DNA of 64,000 nt, taken from NCBI GenBank assembly GCA_030268105.1, contig BSDZ01000016.1, forward strand, positions 131,501-195,500. Reading direction: 5' to 3'. The position numbers and the translations under genes were made by a program. Numbering within the stretch: position 1 is the stretch's first letter; every line of letters starts with the position of its first letter. The notes beneath the pieces were generated by a model. That model saw nothing but the letters and a program-made list of their open reading frames with translations, made no database searches and was not told the DNA's origin. Origin of the DNA: Volvox africanus (Eukaryota; Chlorophyta; Chlorophyceae; Chlamydomonadales; Volvocaceae). This document shows, in pieces, positions 25,801 through 38,700 of the stretch.

Positions 25801-28800
25801 CGCAGGCGGGATTAGCCTCGAATAGGCGAGCCCGCGAAAACTCGACCATGTCTTTGCTATATAAGAACACACGTGGCCTCTATTGAAAAGCATATTCGTC
25901 CACCTGCGATCAGGCTGCAGGTTTGTTCCCGTTTTGTGAGGTTGTGTCCTTTGCTCATGTGAACAATCGACGGATCGCCCTCTCTACCTGAAATGCCTTC
26001 CCCATAGGGCCCTTTTTCCGCGCTGGTGGATAAGCACGTCACCCACCCGTGGCTGCGAGCCTTCCTGGACCTAGAGGTGTGACCTTGCGACCTGGGTCCG
26101 ACTGTCTGTGATGGTTGCATCAGCGGGGACCCTTCAATCCCATTGTGTCAATGGGAGGAAACATGATGTCCGCCACTTGCAAAACGCATGTCTCATGAGA
26201 CGACACCCATGTTACGACATGTTGAGATGAGCGATACATGTATAAGAGGAGAATAAGAAGGAAGAAAGGAGTAATACGGCGAGTGCGGGGCGCTTTCTTT
26301 TCTAAAACTGCGATTCGGCATCTGTCAGGGTTCAAATCAGGGTATCAAATTGAACAACGTTGCTTGGGCTTGGGGGTCTCATCTGCTGCCCGGTCGGGTC
26401 GCACTACCACCTCTTAACCAGGCCCCAGGACTTCAACTTCCCGGATTCCTTTCACTGCGTGGTCTCCTAACCTCGCCTGTGCTAAGTTGGATTCCGTCGG
26501 AGTTCCCGCCAGTGTGTCTTTCACACCTAGTCAAACGTCATTCGCAACCTTTCTGGTGCCAGGTCCTCTACTGCTCGGACCGCCCTTGTCAAGAAGCTCA
26601 GGACCAGGGAATGTACCTTGCCCGCCCTTTGCTCATTCCCTCTCTCGACCACTGCAGTGCTTCGTACTCTCTGGTATGACGGCCCGGGACACGCTGTGCG
26701 CCGAGATGGCCTTTATGTTTGCGGAGCGGAATGCGGGTCGGACTGCTATTGACTATCCAGTAAGGGAAAGCCACCGAGTATGGGTTCGGGAAATGGACCG
26801 CGATATGGACCGGAGGGGTGGGTCACGTCAAGGGTAATTTTAAAGGTTCGATGGGCAAGGTTCTTAAGGGAGGCGGCCGCGCCTGTCTTCACTTTGCCAC
26901 TTACCTGTCCGTCTGTCTGCCCTGCCTAGGTTTCTTTCTGCCTGTTTATCTGTCTTGGCTTTGTGGACGGCTCGATATGGACTGCGGTTTTTGTCAGGCA
27001 TTCCACTTCCGACTCGCTGGCTCCAGCATCTCCTAGGAAATGCTGAAGGCACTGCTTTCACCTCCTAAGTGGGCGAGCTATGAGGAAGGGCTCTTCGGTT
27101 ACCGAGTGGCGCGTTGCTTCCTTCCACATCCATGGGCCCTTATAAAGATCTGTTCTTGGAGCCGTGCATGTCTTTGCCCTGACCATATGATCATTATTTT
27201 GCCGTTGTTACTTCTTTGGGGCTGAGGCAGATGGGTGGCAGCAAGGCAATTATCGACGCACTGGTTCGCGGCGTGGAAAAGTACGGTGGCAGGTTACTGC
27301 TCCGGAGCCACGTGGACGAGATCCTCATGGAGGGCGGTCGGGCGGCGGGAGTCCGGCTACAACCAGCCAGCGGCCGCGACATCAAGGGCGGCGAACGGCC
27401 GGAGGTCATCCGGGCGCGCTGCGGCGTTGTGAGTAACGCGTCGGTGTGGGACACGCAGCGGCTGCTACGGCCGGGGACCGCACCAGTGGAGTGGGCCCGG
27501 CAGAGCGCGGCGACACCGGCGGTGAGTATTTTAGATCATGGGATGCACCAGGCATGCGTCACAGTATTTGGTAAGGATCGGTTAACGTGAAGCTCTCGGA
27601 AGCCAGTGGTGGAAGTGGATATCCTGCGTCGCATGCGCATGTAAAATGTCTTCTCAATTAATCAGGGCGGCATGCAGATATTGCGAGTCGGATGCCGCGC
27701 CCTCTCCAGACGCACTTCATCAGCGTTCTCGTTTTCGCACTCTCGTCTACGACCACATCATTCCGGCGTACACAGCAGATGGGCGCCGGCCTTCAATTCG
27801 GCTACAGCAAGCCGCAGCTCCCACGCCCAGCGCTTTACCTCTACTTGATGCAAGCTATTGCAACCGCCTCCATGCCCACACACACCGGATGCCAAACACG
27901 TGACGCATCCACTGGTCTGTCCCTTGTTTCTCTCGCCTCTATTGCTTCAGATCTCTCGTTTGCATGTGTCTCCCTCAAGTTTTTTCATTTACAGGCTCCC
28001 ACCTTGTCCCTTCTGCAGCTTGACAGCTTCGTGCATCTGCACCTGGGCATCGACGCCACCGATCTGGACCCCTCTATGGAGTGCCACCACCTCGTGGTGA
28101 AGAACTGGCATGGACTCACGGATCCGCAGGTGGGCTGGGAATTGAGGGACACGAGCGGTTGCAGATGTCTGAATAAACCATTAAACGTCATGTGGGGCTA
28201 AGAGCCTCAGACATAACCTGGCAGACCGGGACTTTTCACAGCTGTAGGCCTCCTCAGCTTCGGCATCCAGCTTGCGTCATTAGACTTTCTGCCTGTTGGT
28301 GGAGCCTGGCTTGCCTGAGGGCTTCGGGTCCAATACGCGCCCCGTAGTCCACGGCTGGATTTCGGGCTGCTCGGCCGGGCGGGAATAGACTAGAGGAAAG
28401 AAAAGTGGAGTGCCGTCGCGAAGGAGGCTGTGGTTCTGGAGCCCTTCTGGCACCATTTCAGCACCATGAAAAGCGAACTGGGTCTCGATTCGCCGGTTCG
28501 CAGAGTTTCCAGGGAGCGCCGTACTGTCGATATCTTCAGACGTACGTCTTGCTCTGGAAGGCGCCTGGCGTATTTCGATAAGGCATGTATCGCCGCTGCC
28601 TTGATGCCATTCACATGACGTGACTACGCCGCGTGCTCGCAGAACGTCATCATTGCGTCCGTGCCAACCGTTTTCGACCCTAGCCTCGCTCCACCCGGTG
28701 AGTGAGTAGGTGCGTCGATGTATTTACTACTGGTTGGTTTTGTGAGCAGTTGTGTGTTTGTTGTTCGTCGGAGGTGAGGGGCCTCCGTCGGGGTGGCTAC

Positions 28801-30233
28801 CGGCAAGGTGCATATCAGTCGCTTCAGGTGGCAGCGTAGGGGCCTTTCGGCCTAATATCTCGGTTAGAAAGACTTCCATGCGCGCCTATTTATGTGTTCC
28901 TGTTATGATGTACCGATAGTCCTACGATCCGTGCTTGGGGCTTGGTGAGAGGAGTAAGGTAAGATAAAGGGCGTAGTGCGCTGCGTTGCACCACCGCACA
29001 ATGTAGTATGTGGTGATGTATGCTTTTTCGAGCTTTTTACGAGCTTTTTCGATCATCCTGTCGTCGTTATCTATTGTGATGTCTCCCACAGCCAGGTATC
29101 CCGTGTACGTGTTTGTACTGCAGGCAAGGCCACGGTTCACTGTTACTGCGCTGCCAATGAGCCGTATGACCTGTGGGCGGGATTAGATCGACGTAGCGCC
29201 CGCTACAAGGCGCTAAAAGAGGAGCGGGCTCAGCCGTTGTGGGAGGTGCGGGCGAAGAGGGCGGGTGGGGAGGGGGCGGAACATTACGTGCATTAGAGGT
29301 GTCGACAGATGACATGAGCAGAGGGGAGGGTTACCATGACATGTTAGGACAAAGCAGCCAGGCGGCCAATAGGGTTTGGGCCTTCAGGAGACAGGGGCTG
29401 GGCAACGAAAGGGGGGGGCGCGAGGCGGAATCGAGGGAGAGGTGATGGAGGGAAAGCATCGGAAATTTTGATCAGCATCGCATGACATGTTTTGCACGCG
29501 CCCTTGATTGCTGGAAAATGCATTTGTTTGCACTTCAACCTGGGAATAATGGACTAGGCCTGTTCCGAGTACGTGTGTTGCAACTTTGCACGAAGTAGTT
29601 GGGAATAACCACCAGACGGCGCTTCTCGGCTATTCCATAATCGCCCCTCGCAACAGCACTGCTAAATAACGATGTGCGCTTGGGGCAACCCGGCGCCGGT
29701 TTGCAACCCTTAAGGCCCTGGAGCGCTTCATTCCGGACATCCGCCGACGAGCGGAACTAACGCTGGTGGGCTCCCCGCTCACCCACGAGCGCTTCGTGCG
29801 GCGGCACCGGGGATCGTACGGCCCCGGTATCAGCGCGTCCGGCAAGGAGGTGCGGTCTCAGGGGTATAGCGCATTTTGATTTCTGACTTGATCGGCGTAG
29901 CGTACGATGCAGCACCCGCGAGCTTCCGAGGATATGGGCGTATGCCTCCATTCCCCCCCATACAGACTGTATAGACTTAAGTTGCTTCCGTCTTGCTCCA
30001 CCTAAGTTCCCTTGTATCGTATCCCGCAGTCCTGGCCTGGACCCAAGACGCCCATCCCTGGTCTTAGCGTCTGTGGGGACTCGTGCATGCCCGGTATTGG
30101 AGTGCCCGCCGCGGCAGCCTCGGGTATGATTGCCGCCAACTCCCTGGCGCCGGTGTGGAGCCACCTGACCATGATGGATGCCCTACTGCCGCCGGCGACC
30201 TCCGCCAGGGCTGCCACCACTCAGAGGGCCTAG
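22885..30233 (+). CDS. CRTISO: prolycopene isomerase family (CRTISO/CRTISO-like)
   Basis: This FAD-dependent plastid enzyme family turns poly-cis carotenoids into all-trans lycopene. Fourteen exons chain in phase: 22885-23143, 23357-23428, 24040-24152, 24720-24767, 24992-25132, 25413-25532, 26008-26076, 26658-26759, 27231-27521, 28019-28129, 28643-28697, 29124-29245, 29715-29849 and 30030-30233. The product is 613 residues, the usual size. The FAD-binding GSGIGG is at residues 82-87, preceded by a plausible transit peptide. Family landmarks are GYRVTVCESHYLAGGAAHSF, KFDAGPSFFLG, the WIVYP/GG block, LDLECFVLSG, SFVHLHLGIDA, CAANEPYDLW, TLVGSPLTHERFVRRHRGSY and the C-terminal CGDSCMPGIGVPAAAASGM. 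CRTISO and CRTISO-like paralogues were not separated. The start codon is provisional. The 48-base exon 4 and 55-base exon 11 are very short. Confidence 0.9.
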
Positions 30234-30418
30234 GGGACGGCCTGTTGTCTCCCGATATCATGGGACCTTCATGTGGCCCATGGAGAGGCCTCGCGCAAAT
30301 GTTTTTCCCCGGTAGCGTACGTACGTCAGCCTCGAGGGTTTACATTGACCTTGGGGAAGCAAACTTCGCTTGAGCCCGGGAATCTTTGGGACTGCCCGGC
30401 TGGTGGTATCGTGGTCAG

Positions 30419-30423
30419 TGTAA
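30419..30423 (+). terminator. TGTAA polyadenylation motif
   Basis: TGTAA lies about 185 bases after the stop of the carotenoid isomerase gene. Confidence 0.5.
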
Positions 30424-32952
30424 GGATCGAGTGATACGCAAGCTCGAAAGAGCCTATTATGGCCAAGAGTATCTGCAATGCCGCGGAACTCTTTCAGGTG
30501 GTGTGTGAGCGTGAGTATGGGAGCACGGCCGGTTGTGCAGCGAGAGTTCGGTGTCCAGTGTCCACTAGTTGCCAGTTTTGACTGCCCTGAGAGACCTTCA
30601 TCGCGCTTGCTGAGTGATGCAAGAGGAGGCATCTTTGGAGAAATGGTATGTAGTGTAATCTGTCTGGTACTAATCCTGTCCTTCCGTCTGCCTGCCTGCC
30701 TGTCTGTCTGTTTGCAAAAGGGTTTGACGTGAGCGGAGCAAGCATGGAGAGAGACAAGTGTAGCCTAAAAATGTGGTAGGAGGGCTGGAGAGATGTGATG
30801 GGTATTTGAATGTATATCATGAGGGCCCAGCGCTGGTATTCCGGCTGTGCTGTCACGGGTGTGTGATTGGTGGTCATGCGGGTTCGCTTGAGAGGATGGT
30901 TGTGGGCGAGGTAGATGCCTCAGCAGGTGGAGATATTTAGTTTACGATGACGATGTTACAACCTAAGGCATTCCTTGGGCATGTCGGACTGATGAAGGTG
31001 GATCCCTGTACCTTGAGTTGGTCGGGATGCTGTGATGTCGCTCTTAGTGCTCAGTGACGTCCATGCGCCGAAGGTCCGCCGGATTGTGGAGGGACACCTC
31101 GAGACAACTAACAGAAATTCTTGCAGACTGTTGCTTTTGGAAAACGTTGAGGAAACAGTACCTGTAGAGAAGCTTACACAGGGAGACCGTTCACGGCCTT
31201 TCATGCTGTGTACAGTTTGACGTTGGCGCTGACGCGCTCATGAGCTGCGGGAGGTAACGGAGCGTGCTTGAGGGAGGGGGATAAGGTTCGTGAGGGACAC
31301 AGAGAGGGAGAGAGAGAGTGGATGAAGAAGATGTACATATGCATTTTCTTTCTTAATGTCACAGTTTGACTCATTGACTTCAATGTTCAGCCCCGTTCTT
31401 TGTATCAATGATTCCCTGCTGGACTGGCCAAACCGGTCAAATATTATGCATGTACAGTGCTGACGCGGTGGGTAGAATGTCTTAGAAGGCAGCAGCGTTG
31501 CGGTTACATTGACGCTTGTAAGTCTTGCGCTATTATTTGGCAAAAGCGGGGCCTGTCAAGAACCTCGCTTGTAAGTTCAGTTGAAGGAGGGACCTGATGA
31601 ACGCACTCGTAGTCCGCACGCTGGTGTTGATGGATGTTTGATTGCGCCATGTAATGTTATGGCTACAGGCAAGGAGAGACATCACACGCATTGTGCTCCT
31701 GCACCAGAATGGCTAATCACTTGGTGACATGCAGACGGATCTCCTGCCGCTGTGTACCATAAGGCGAATGCTGCGGACAATGGGCACCTGGAGGGGCTGC
31801 TATTTCACGTCAAGCTGTGTAAAAAATGGAGGCTAGTTGGTCGTGCACACATCAGCATCTCTTCCCGTTCTGCGTTGCCGGATAATGAGGTCGTCATTCC
31901 GCCCACCGCGCCACAATCGGTTATACGTCTGCTATTGCTGTACTCTGTTGCTGCATGCCGCCCCGCCGGCGGTATATGTTGGCCCTGGCGGCCATGTTTC
32001 TCACTGACAACTCCGCGAGGCCCTATCCCCGGACCGGTGAGAAACAAGCGGCGAAATGATCCCACCCTATCCCACTTCCCGTGCAGCTCCGCTGCCAAAT
32101 ACAGACAGCTTCCCCTGACCCACAATGACTCTGCATGGGCAGCCCAAGGCACAGCATGAAGCAGATTGACCAGGGACACGCCGTCACATCATTCACACGG
32201 CCGGACCTAACATCTTTAATTCCTTGTACCAACTGCCAAAGTTACGCAGATGAAACTACGTGGTTATTAATTTCGGGCGGATTGCTGCTTTGTGAAGTCA
32301 GTGAAACAGATGAGAAAATCCGCTTTACTGTATTAGCCGTAGGTTAGCAGCAGTCACGGGGGGAAAGGGTTGACCGCTCTGGGTGACGACGAAGAGACAT
32401 AATACATGCCACGTAAAAGCTTCGCATTAATAAACAACACGTTAAACCCACACCAAAAATGCACTTAGCGGCCTGCTTCCGGGAAAATCTAACTAGCTAG
32501 AAGATGAAGATTACTTTGCAACCCAAGAACCTGAGTCCATGGTTGACAACGATGACATCATCAATATAACATCAATACAACGGGGCTTGCAGGCATTATG
32601 ACACTCGCTATTTCCCGACCCTTTCAGCTGTGAGCGCCCACCCCCAGCCGTACAGCCACATTGGAAAAGCTCAATTTCGCCTATTTCTCTACAAATAGCC
32701 AGTCGTGGATAACAGGTCCTGGCGTCCCGGTTAAACGATCGTCGTTCCGTACTAATTCGACGTGCCGCATCTTCGCGCACCAAAGTATAAGTTAAATGGA
32801 CACCGACCTTAACTCCAATCTAGGCACCAAGTTAAGAAGCAAGAATAGTGTTTGTAAGTCCTGAATGCCTCTGACTACCTTGAGCTGTATTGCTTTTACT
32901 CAAAGGCGAATCATCTCTTGTTTCTGTCGCAGCGGAACTTTTAAAGTTCAGT
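30424..32952. other. intergenic, no gene recognised
   Basis: Open frames near 30.5, 31.0 and 31.8-32.2 kb occur on both strands with no domain or splice chain. CTGC/CTGT tandem units are near 30690-30715. The right end should hold the promoter and 5' UTR of the ankyrin gene. Confidence 0.3.
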
Positions 32953-34260
32953 ATGGATGACAAGAGGCCCCCGAAAAACATTTTTGAGGCTGCTCAGCGG
33001 AATGACACAGGTGCTTCGTGCAAATGGCTGAACGTATCACGCCATGCATTGGTTCAACAGCCATTGTACGTTATTCGTGTATGGGTTCCAGGGTACATCA
33101 AGAAGCTCGCTGAAAGGACGCTAGACTTTAACGTGAACACCCGGGACCAACTTCAGCGGACTGGTTTGCATTGGGCAGCAGAGCTTGGCCACGTGGATGC
33201 CGCTGAACTCCTAATTGACTACGGCATTGACGTCAAAGCTGTGGAATGTAATGGCAGGTAGGATGGGAGGTCACTTCATAGCCTGAGCCTGGGTGGGATC
33301 TGGAGTTTAGTGTTTAGTCTTGTTTTGTCATGGCCAGGGTTAAAAATTTTCATGGGACTGAAGATGGGAGGTGGTAGGGAGCTCGGAGCCGATCGCATGC
33401 CGCTCCCAGCAGAATTGCTTCGCAAGCTTCTTTTGAGTATGCATAGATAGCATGCAAGACAGAATAAGGGATGAGGAGGGCCGCAGGGACACTACGGATC
33501 CTGCCGGGCCTTCGGACATCGCTAAGCTGAAACAGCCCGCTCACCACGGGGCGCGGGAAGCTGCAACCCTTATAATTGCGGTTTCCGTACAGCAGCTCCT
33601 CTTGGGCTGTTCCATTCCAACGTTCCTTTTGGGCAATGTTCACGGGGCACCACCATCGCATCAGGGACCAGGGGCTCCTCGCTCTCACATGAGAACGTTT
33701 AGTGCAATCAGGCCGTCACCCCTGGCGTTGGGGCACCTGCAGTCCTGTATTTCCTGCCTTGCATGCTAGATTGATATTCAACCCACATCTTGTCTCTGTA
33801 CTGAATTCTTTTTTCCAGGACCGCCGTACACTTAGCTGCCCGGAGCGGCGACAGAGCGATGCTGGAGTGCATCATGGAGCTGTTATCGCCAGAGGAGCGA
33901 ACGGAGATGATAAACCAAGCTGACAATTTTGGGGTAACGCCGCTGTACTTGGCGCGGCAAAAGTAAGGGGCTCGTGCCCGGGCACAATGGGATTTAGGAA
34001 GGCGGTGCCATTCCAACATTTTGCAAATGGCATGGTTTCGGATTTTGCCTGCCTGCGAAGCCCTCTGTTGTGCACAATGAGTCCCACTACTTGGCCATCG
34101 TACGATGTATAGCTCGAGTACAGCTTTCAATATATCATAAAGGGCCTTCACCCGATGAATCTCCTCTTCTTCCAACAGGGACAAGGATGGCCAGGACGCG
34201 TTCGAGTATATGATTGTGAACGGCGGCCGGATCAACGAGGAGGCCAAGAAACCATCGTAA
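32953..34260 (+). CDS. small ankyrin-repeat protein
   Basis: Four exons chain in phase: 32953-33010, 33092-33257, 33819-33962 and 34179-34260. The product is 149 residues and looks complete. Ankyrin repeats bind other proteins. The first clear repeat is TGLHWAAELGHVDAAELLID and the second begins TAVHLAARSGDRAMLECIME; a third, partial unit starts GVTPLYLARQKDKDGQDAFE. The N-terminus (MDDKRPPKNIFEAAQRND) is the usual lead-in helix. The ATG follows an AT-rich leader, and TGTAA occurs 69 bases after the stop. No signal peptide or membrane segment is seen, so a cytosolic or nuclear adaptor is the simplest reading. The partner is unknown. Confidence 0.85.
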
Positions 34261-34328
34261 AGACGAGGAAGGGCTGGGAACACACTTACGAAGACATGCA
34301 AGCCAATGGAGGGCTAAAGACTTACAAG

Positions 34329-34333
34329 TGTAA
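34329..34333 (+). terminator. TGTAA polyadenylation motif
   Basis: TGTAA lies about 70 bases after the ankyrin stop codon. Confidence 0.5.
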
Positions 34334-35663
34334 TGGACAGATTTGTGACGTAAGATGTGGGGTTACGGGTACTTGTGGGCACGTGATCACCTGGCTGACC
34401 CTGGCTCGGTGGGGGGGGTAGGAGGCGGAGGCCCCCATATCCCGAGCTGCTGCTTGTCCTGGATGCAGAGTCACTTTCACCTGGCGGATCCGGAGTGCGC
34501 TGACACCCACCTGGTCGCGGCCTGTTAGCGGTACGGTGAATGCTGATTCCGCCCCGGTGCCGAAGCGGGACACCGCTCCCGTTGTGAGGCAGCACGGACT
34601 TCCAGTATTGGTTGGCCTCCAAGAGCCATTATTTCTGACGGCCCGTTTGCCGTATGCTGAGTTTGCGTGACCCCTAAAATTCCGTAAGTCTGCGTTTGGT
34701 AGCCGTTGAAATATGGCGGGAATTATGGACATACGTTGTCTGAGGTGTATTGGCGTGGTAAGGCATGATGGGGGGACTGCAGAAATTGGGCAGAACCTGG
34801 ATTTGGTTTAGCGGTTGGCGGCGTGGGTTAGCAGATAACCTGTGGTTTCCGCCGCACGAGGCTTCGTCGGATTTCGGCGAACAAGGGGTGGTATGATTGA
34901 CGCCAGCTGCTCATGGTGGCGTGGTGGGACCTCGGGGTGGCAGCTGGCAATCCAGTACCGATATGTCTCACCCTGTGGCCCCAAGCTACCAACCAAAGGG
35001 TGCACTGGCAGTAACGGCGGTCGTTTCACAAAGTGTTTATTGACGTAGCCATGATTGCTTTTATTACGAGGGAGGGGACTTCCGGGTACTGCCCTTCGCC
35101 GGTCGGCGGGCCGCTGTTTGTTAAGAGGACGGAGTGGGCGTCTTACAACACGCAAACACGTCTTTCAACACATCTATACATGTATACATATGCCGGTGTT
35201 GGCGGCTGGCGGTCGGCCGGGTACGTGGGTGGGCTTCGGGTCGCTCGGACGGCGTGGGCCCTGTACATTTGTTGATGTCTTAATTGCCTGTCTATAAGTG
35301 TTTATATTTCTTCAACTTGGCCGCCGCGCGAGTTCATTTGTCCCTGCCAAGCCACCAGCGTCAGATCTTCGCATGTCTGTGATGTGATTCATGGATACCG
35401 ATGTGATAACGCTCCTCTAGATGCAGCGTATTGTGGAAAAAATTACTGTACGAACTGGGCTGAGCTGTTGAAGTCGCGGTCAGTCTTCGGTTTGAGCGCA
35501 AATGTGTGTGTGTGTGTGTGAGGGTACGATGTCGTGCAAATCCTGACAGCTGATTGCGTGGGGTGCAGTCCAGGGTGTGATGCCATTGCACTCCACCTGA
35601 GGATATATATGCCAATGCAAGTAGCATTTGTTAAACGCTCAGTGCTTAATGGACTCAACATCA
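34334..35663. other. convergent spacer, no gene recognised
   Basis: This lies between the ends of the plus-strand ankyrin gene and the minus-strand hydrolase gene. A 115-codon minus frame at 34808-35155 has no recognisable domain. A short TG run lies at 35501-35520. Confidence 0.3.
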
Positions 35664-35668
35664 TTACA
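35664..35668 (-). terminator. TGTAA polyadenylation motif (reads TTACA on +)
   Basis: Minus-strand TGTAA about 115 bases after the stop codon of the alpha/beta hydrolase gene. Confidence 0.45.
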
Positions 35669-35781
35669 TATTGTCAGCACGCCGTTTTGGGAGTGGGCAA
35701 TGCCGGTCACAGTATACTTCGCCCGTAAAGGCCTCCGGGGTCAGGACCCAAGCGCATATCAGACCAACGATATTGCTGCCG

Positions 35782-38700
35782 CTACTGTAGCAGGCCGCAG
35801 CAGTGTCGGTTGACGAAACCCGCAATAGCAGTCAACACCTCTAGCGGTTGCTCTTCCATGGGCACGTGCGCACAATGCTCCAAGACTACCATTTCCGTGA
35901 CAGCGCCTGAGAAGGCAGCTCGAGGGCCAGGGAGTTAGTGGATATGGACGGCATACTAGGGCGCGATGAATAAGGAATGGCGATACGCAGTCGCATAGAT
36001 ACAAATCTCCAGGAACTGAACCAGATGGTTTTGGTTACTTATTTTTAGGGCCACCAGTGGAGCTAAGGTGAGTATCCGCTTTTCCCCTAGGAGTGGCAGG
36101 GTATTCGTAGACACATGTTAGCAAGCTGTTGCGGGGGACCCCTGAACTGTTGCGCACTGCTGCCTGTGTGTTGCTGAGCACAAGCCACGGCCCCATGCGA
36201 CCCTTGCCGCCCTAATGACGGCCCTTGTAAACCTAGCTCCCCAGCAACCCGACCTACCCCGACGCCGCTTCAGCGCATCTGCCACCGCCTGCGCAGCCTC
36301 CATTGGCACTGTGCGGTCCTCCCGCCCCTGGAGCACCAGCACCGGTACGCGGAGCTCTTCCAGGGGAGGTGGCCCACCGGAGACCTGCACACGCCGCAGT
36401 TCCGTACACACATACAAACACATGTTCCGTACACACAAACAAACACATTTACACACAAGAACACAGGAATGAACAAACCACTAGATGCGGCCACGTGGAT
36501 GTGGGATAGGCCCCGCATCCCCTCCCGCACCTTCATAGAGATAGCGACGCGATAACACCCAAGACCCGCAGTTTGGCAGTGCCATCTGCAACCCACGCAC
36601 GGAGACGTACTAAGGGTTGAACATCCTAATCCTTCCCCTCTCACAGCGACCCTTCCGTCGATTCATAGCCCGCCGGAGATTACATCATTACCGCTGTTGA
36701 TACCTTATACATGCCTGAACCCGAGGCCGCTACCCTACCTGCAAGGATCGATATGCCAGCAGCATGCCCATATCCCAGTCTTGCGCCCGAAGGGGCCGCA
36801 GGTAGCCTTCAATGACCTGCACTCGGCGCGTTAGGTAGTCCGGGTGCGGAAGGAACGCCTTCATGCAATGGGCGGCTTTGGGAGCACTTCAGTTTGGGGC
36901 GGCGGCCGGGTTCGCTCGCCAGCTCTCTTCGCGGCGTGCAGCTCATCCGGCCCCCACCGCACCACACCTCACGCAGGCCCCCAGCCCTTCGACGAATCCA
37001 CCAACCCGGGCCCAATCCTTCGCACTCAGCCATCCCAGGGTCCGTACTTCCCATCATGCAAGCAAACTGCTGGTGACCATGCAAGCCCCCCCCTTTGCGC
37101 CCGAGGCCACCGCCAACATGTAAATTCAGTCTCTTCCCTCATGCTCTCTCTCTTCCTCCCTCCCCCCTCTCTCGCTTGTCTGGTGGAGCGGCTCATGGTT
37201 GTGTAGATTCTCCACCCTATAGCCTGCTTCATTTCGCTGTGCAGCGCAGCTTGCACCCACAATTGGCCCTGTCGTGTGAATCCACATCCCACCACATCCC
37301 ATCTTGTCCTATTGCCCCCCCACCCACCTCCTGAGGAACCTCCCGCTCATCCGCATACAACCCCAGCCTCCCTGTCTCCACCTCCGCCTTCCGTTTCATC
37401 ACCTGCACGCACAGCGGACGCACGTGAGTGTGCGTCGGCCGAGTCCGGCCCCGCAGCCAGGCAGGTCGGCTTTCAGCATAACTCTCAGCTGAGAAGCTGC
37501 ATGGTTTCTTGCGCCATATTTGTAATTGGACATGAACACAGAGGATATCGCAGCACTTCCAATACACCAGCATGGAAGTATACCCACAACATCTGCCCCT
37601 CGTCCCCAACATCGCCCCTAGGGCACCAGCAGACAGATCACATGCAAGCCCTGCGTGGCTAGGACGAAGTCCCTGTAGGATCAGTCGCAGTTGGACTGAG
37701 ACTGACCAGCATAAAGCAGTCGTAGGCATGGCACCCTGAGGCAGCGCTCCCTCGGTATTCCCCGCCACTACCGACCCAACCCCGGGTGCGTCTCCTCCAA
37801 CCTCTCCTGTGGCAGCCACCCACCTGCCTTCGGACGTAGTGCAGCCCGGGCCCGTCCGCTGCGAGCATGACACCACACCACACCACACCACACCACATCA
37901 CCGCAGCAGCAGAATATACGGAAAGGTTTTAAATGTGTTACTTTAATGACGGCAGCCACGCAAAGATCTATAGGTTTGCAACATGCAACAGTAGCCCCGA
38001 CCCCCGCAGCATGATGCGGAGCTGCGGGTGGCCGATCCTCCCAGAAAGGGTGTCAGAGCAAATACAGTCCCTTCCCACAGGAACCCAATGTGGCAGCACC
38101 ATGGCTGATTGGGGCTGGTCTGAAGTATGAAGGGATGGAGAACCCCAGGCCAGGTGAGGGCCTAAATGCACGGTGCATAACTGTAACTCAGGTAGTACCC
38201 TGGGGAGTACCCGGGGGAGTACCTTGTGGACCCGGGGACCCTGATTCTCTAGTCCTCCGACAGCACCGCCACCAGCATCAGGACCAGGCACTAGAGGACA
38301 CCCAGACCCACCTGACAGCAAAGAACGAGTCCAAGCGAACCTCAGCAACTGACCCAGGTCGGCCCGGGCAAGGAAGCCACTGCCGGAGGATGGGCATCAG
38401 GAAACAAGCTTTCAAAAGTAGCGTAACATTTGGCGCATAAGGAACGTATAAGGAACGCTAGGTGTGCGTGAAAGAATGTATTCAATTTCCCTAATAACAC
38501 TTCCGTAAAGAGGTCGTACATGCCCCGGTATGCGCGTGGGGAGACGTCTTCCCTCCGAGATGTGCGAACGTCATAATCATAATCACGTGTGGGACAAATA
38601 AACTGTTCAAACCTCACAAAAGTAAAAATGCTTGCGGAAAAGATAATTACCAACCGAACCGCGGAATTCGTACATGTAATTCGGTCGTACGTACACACCG

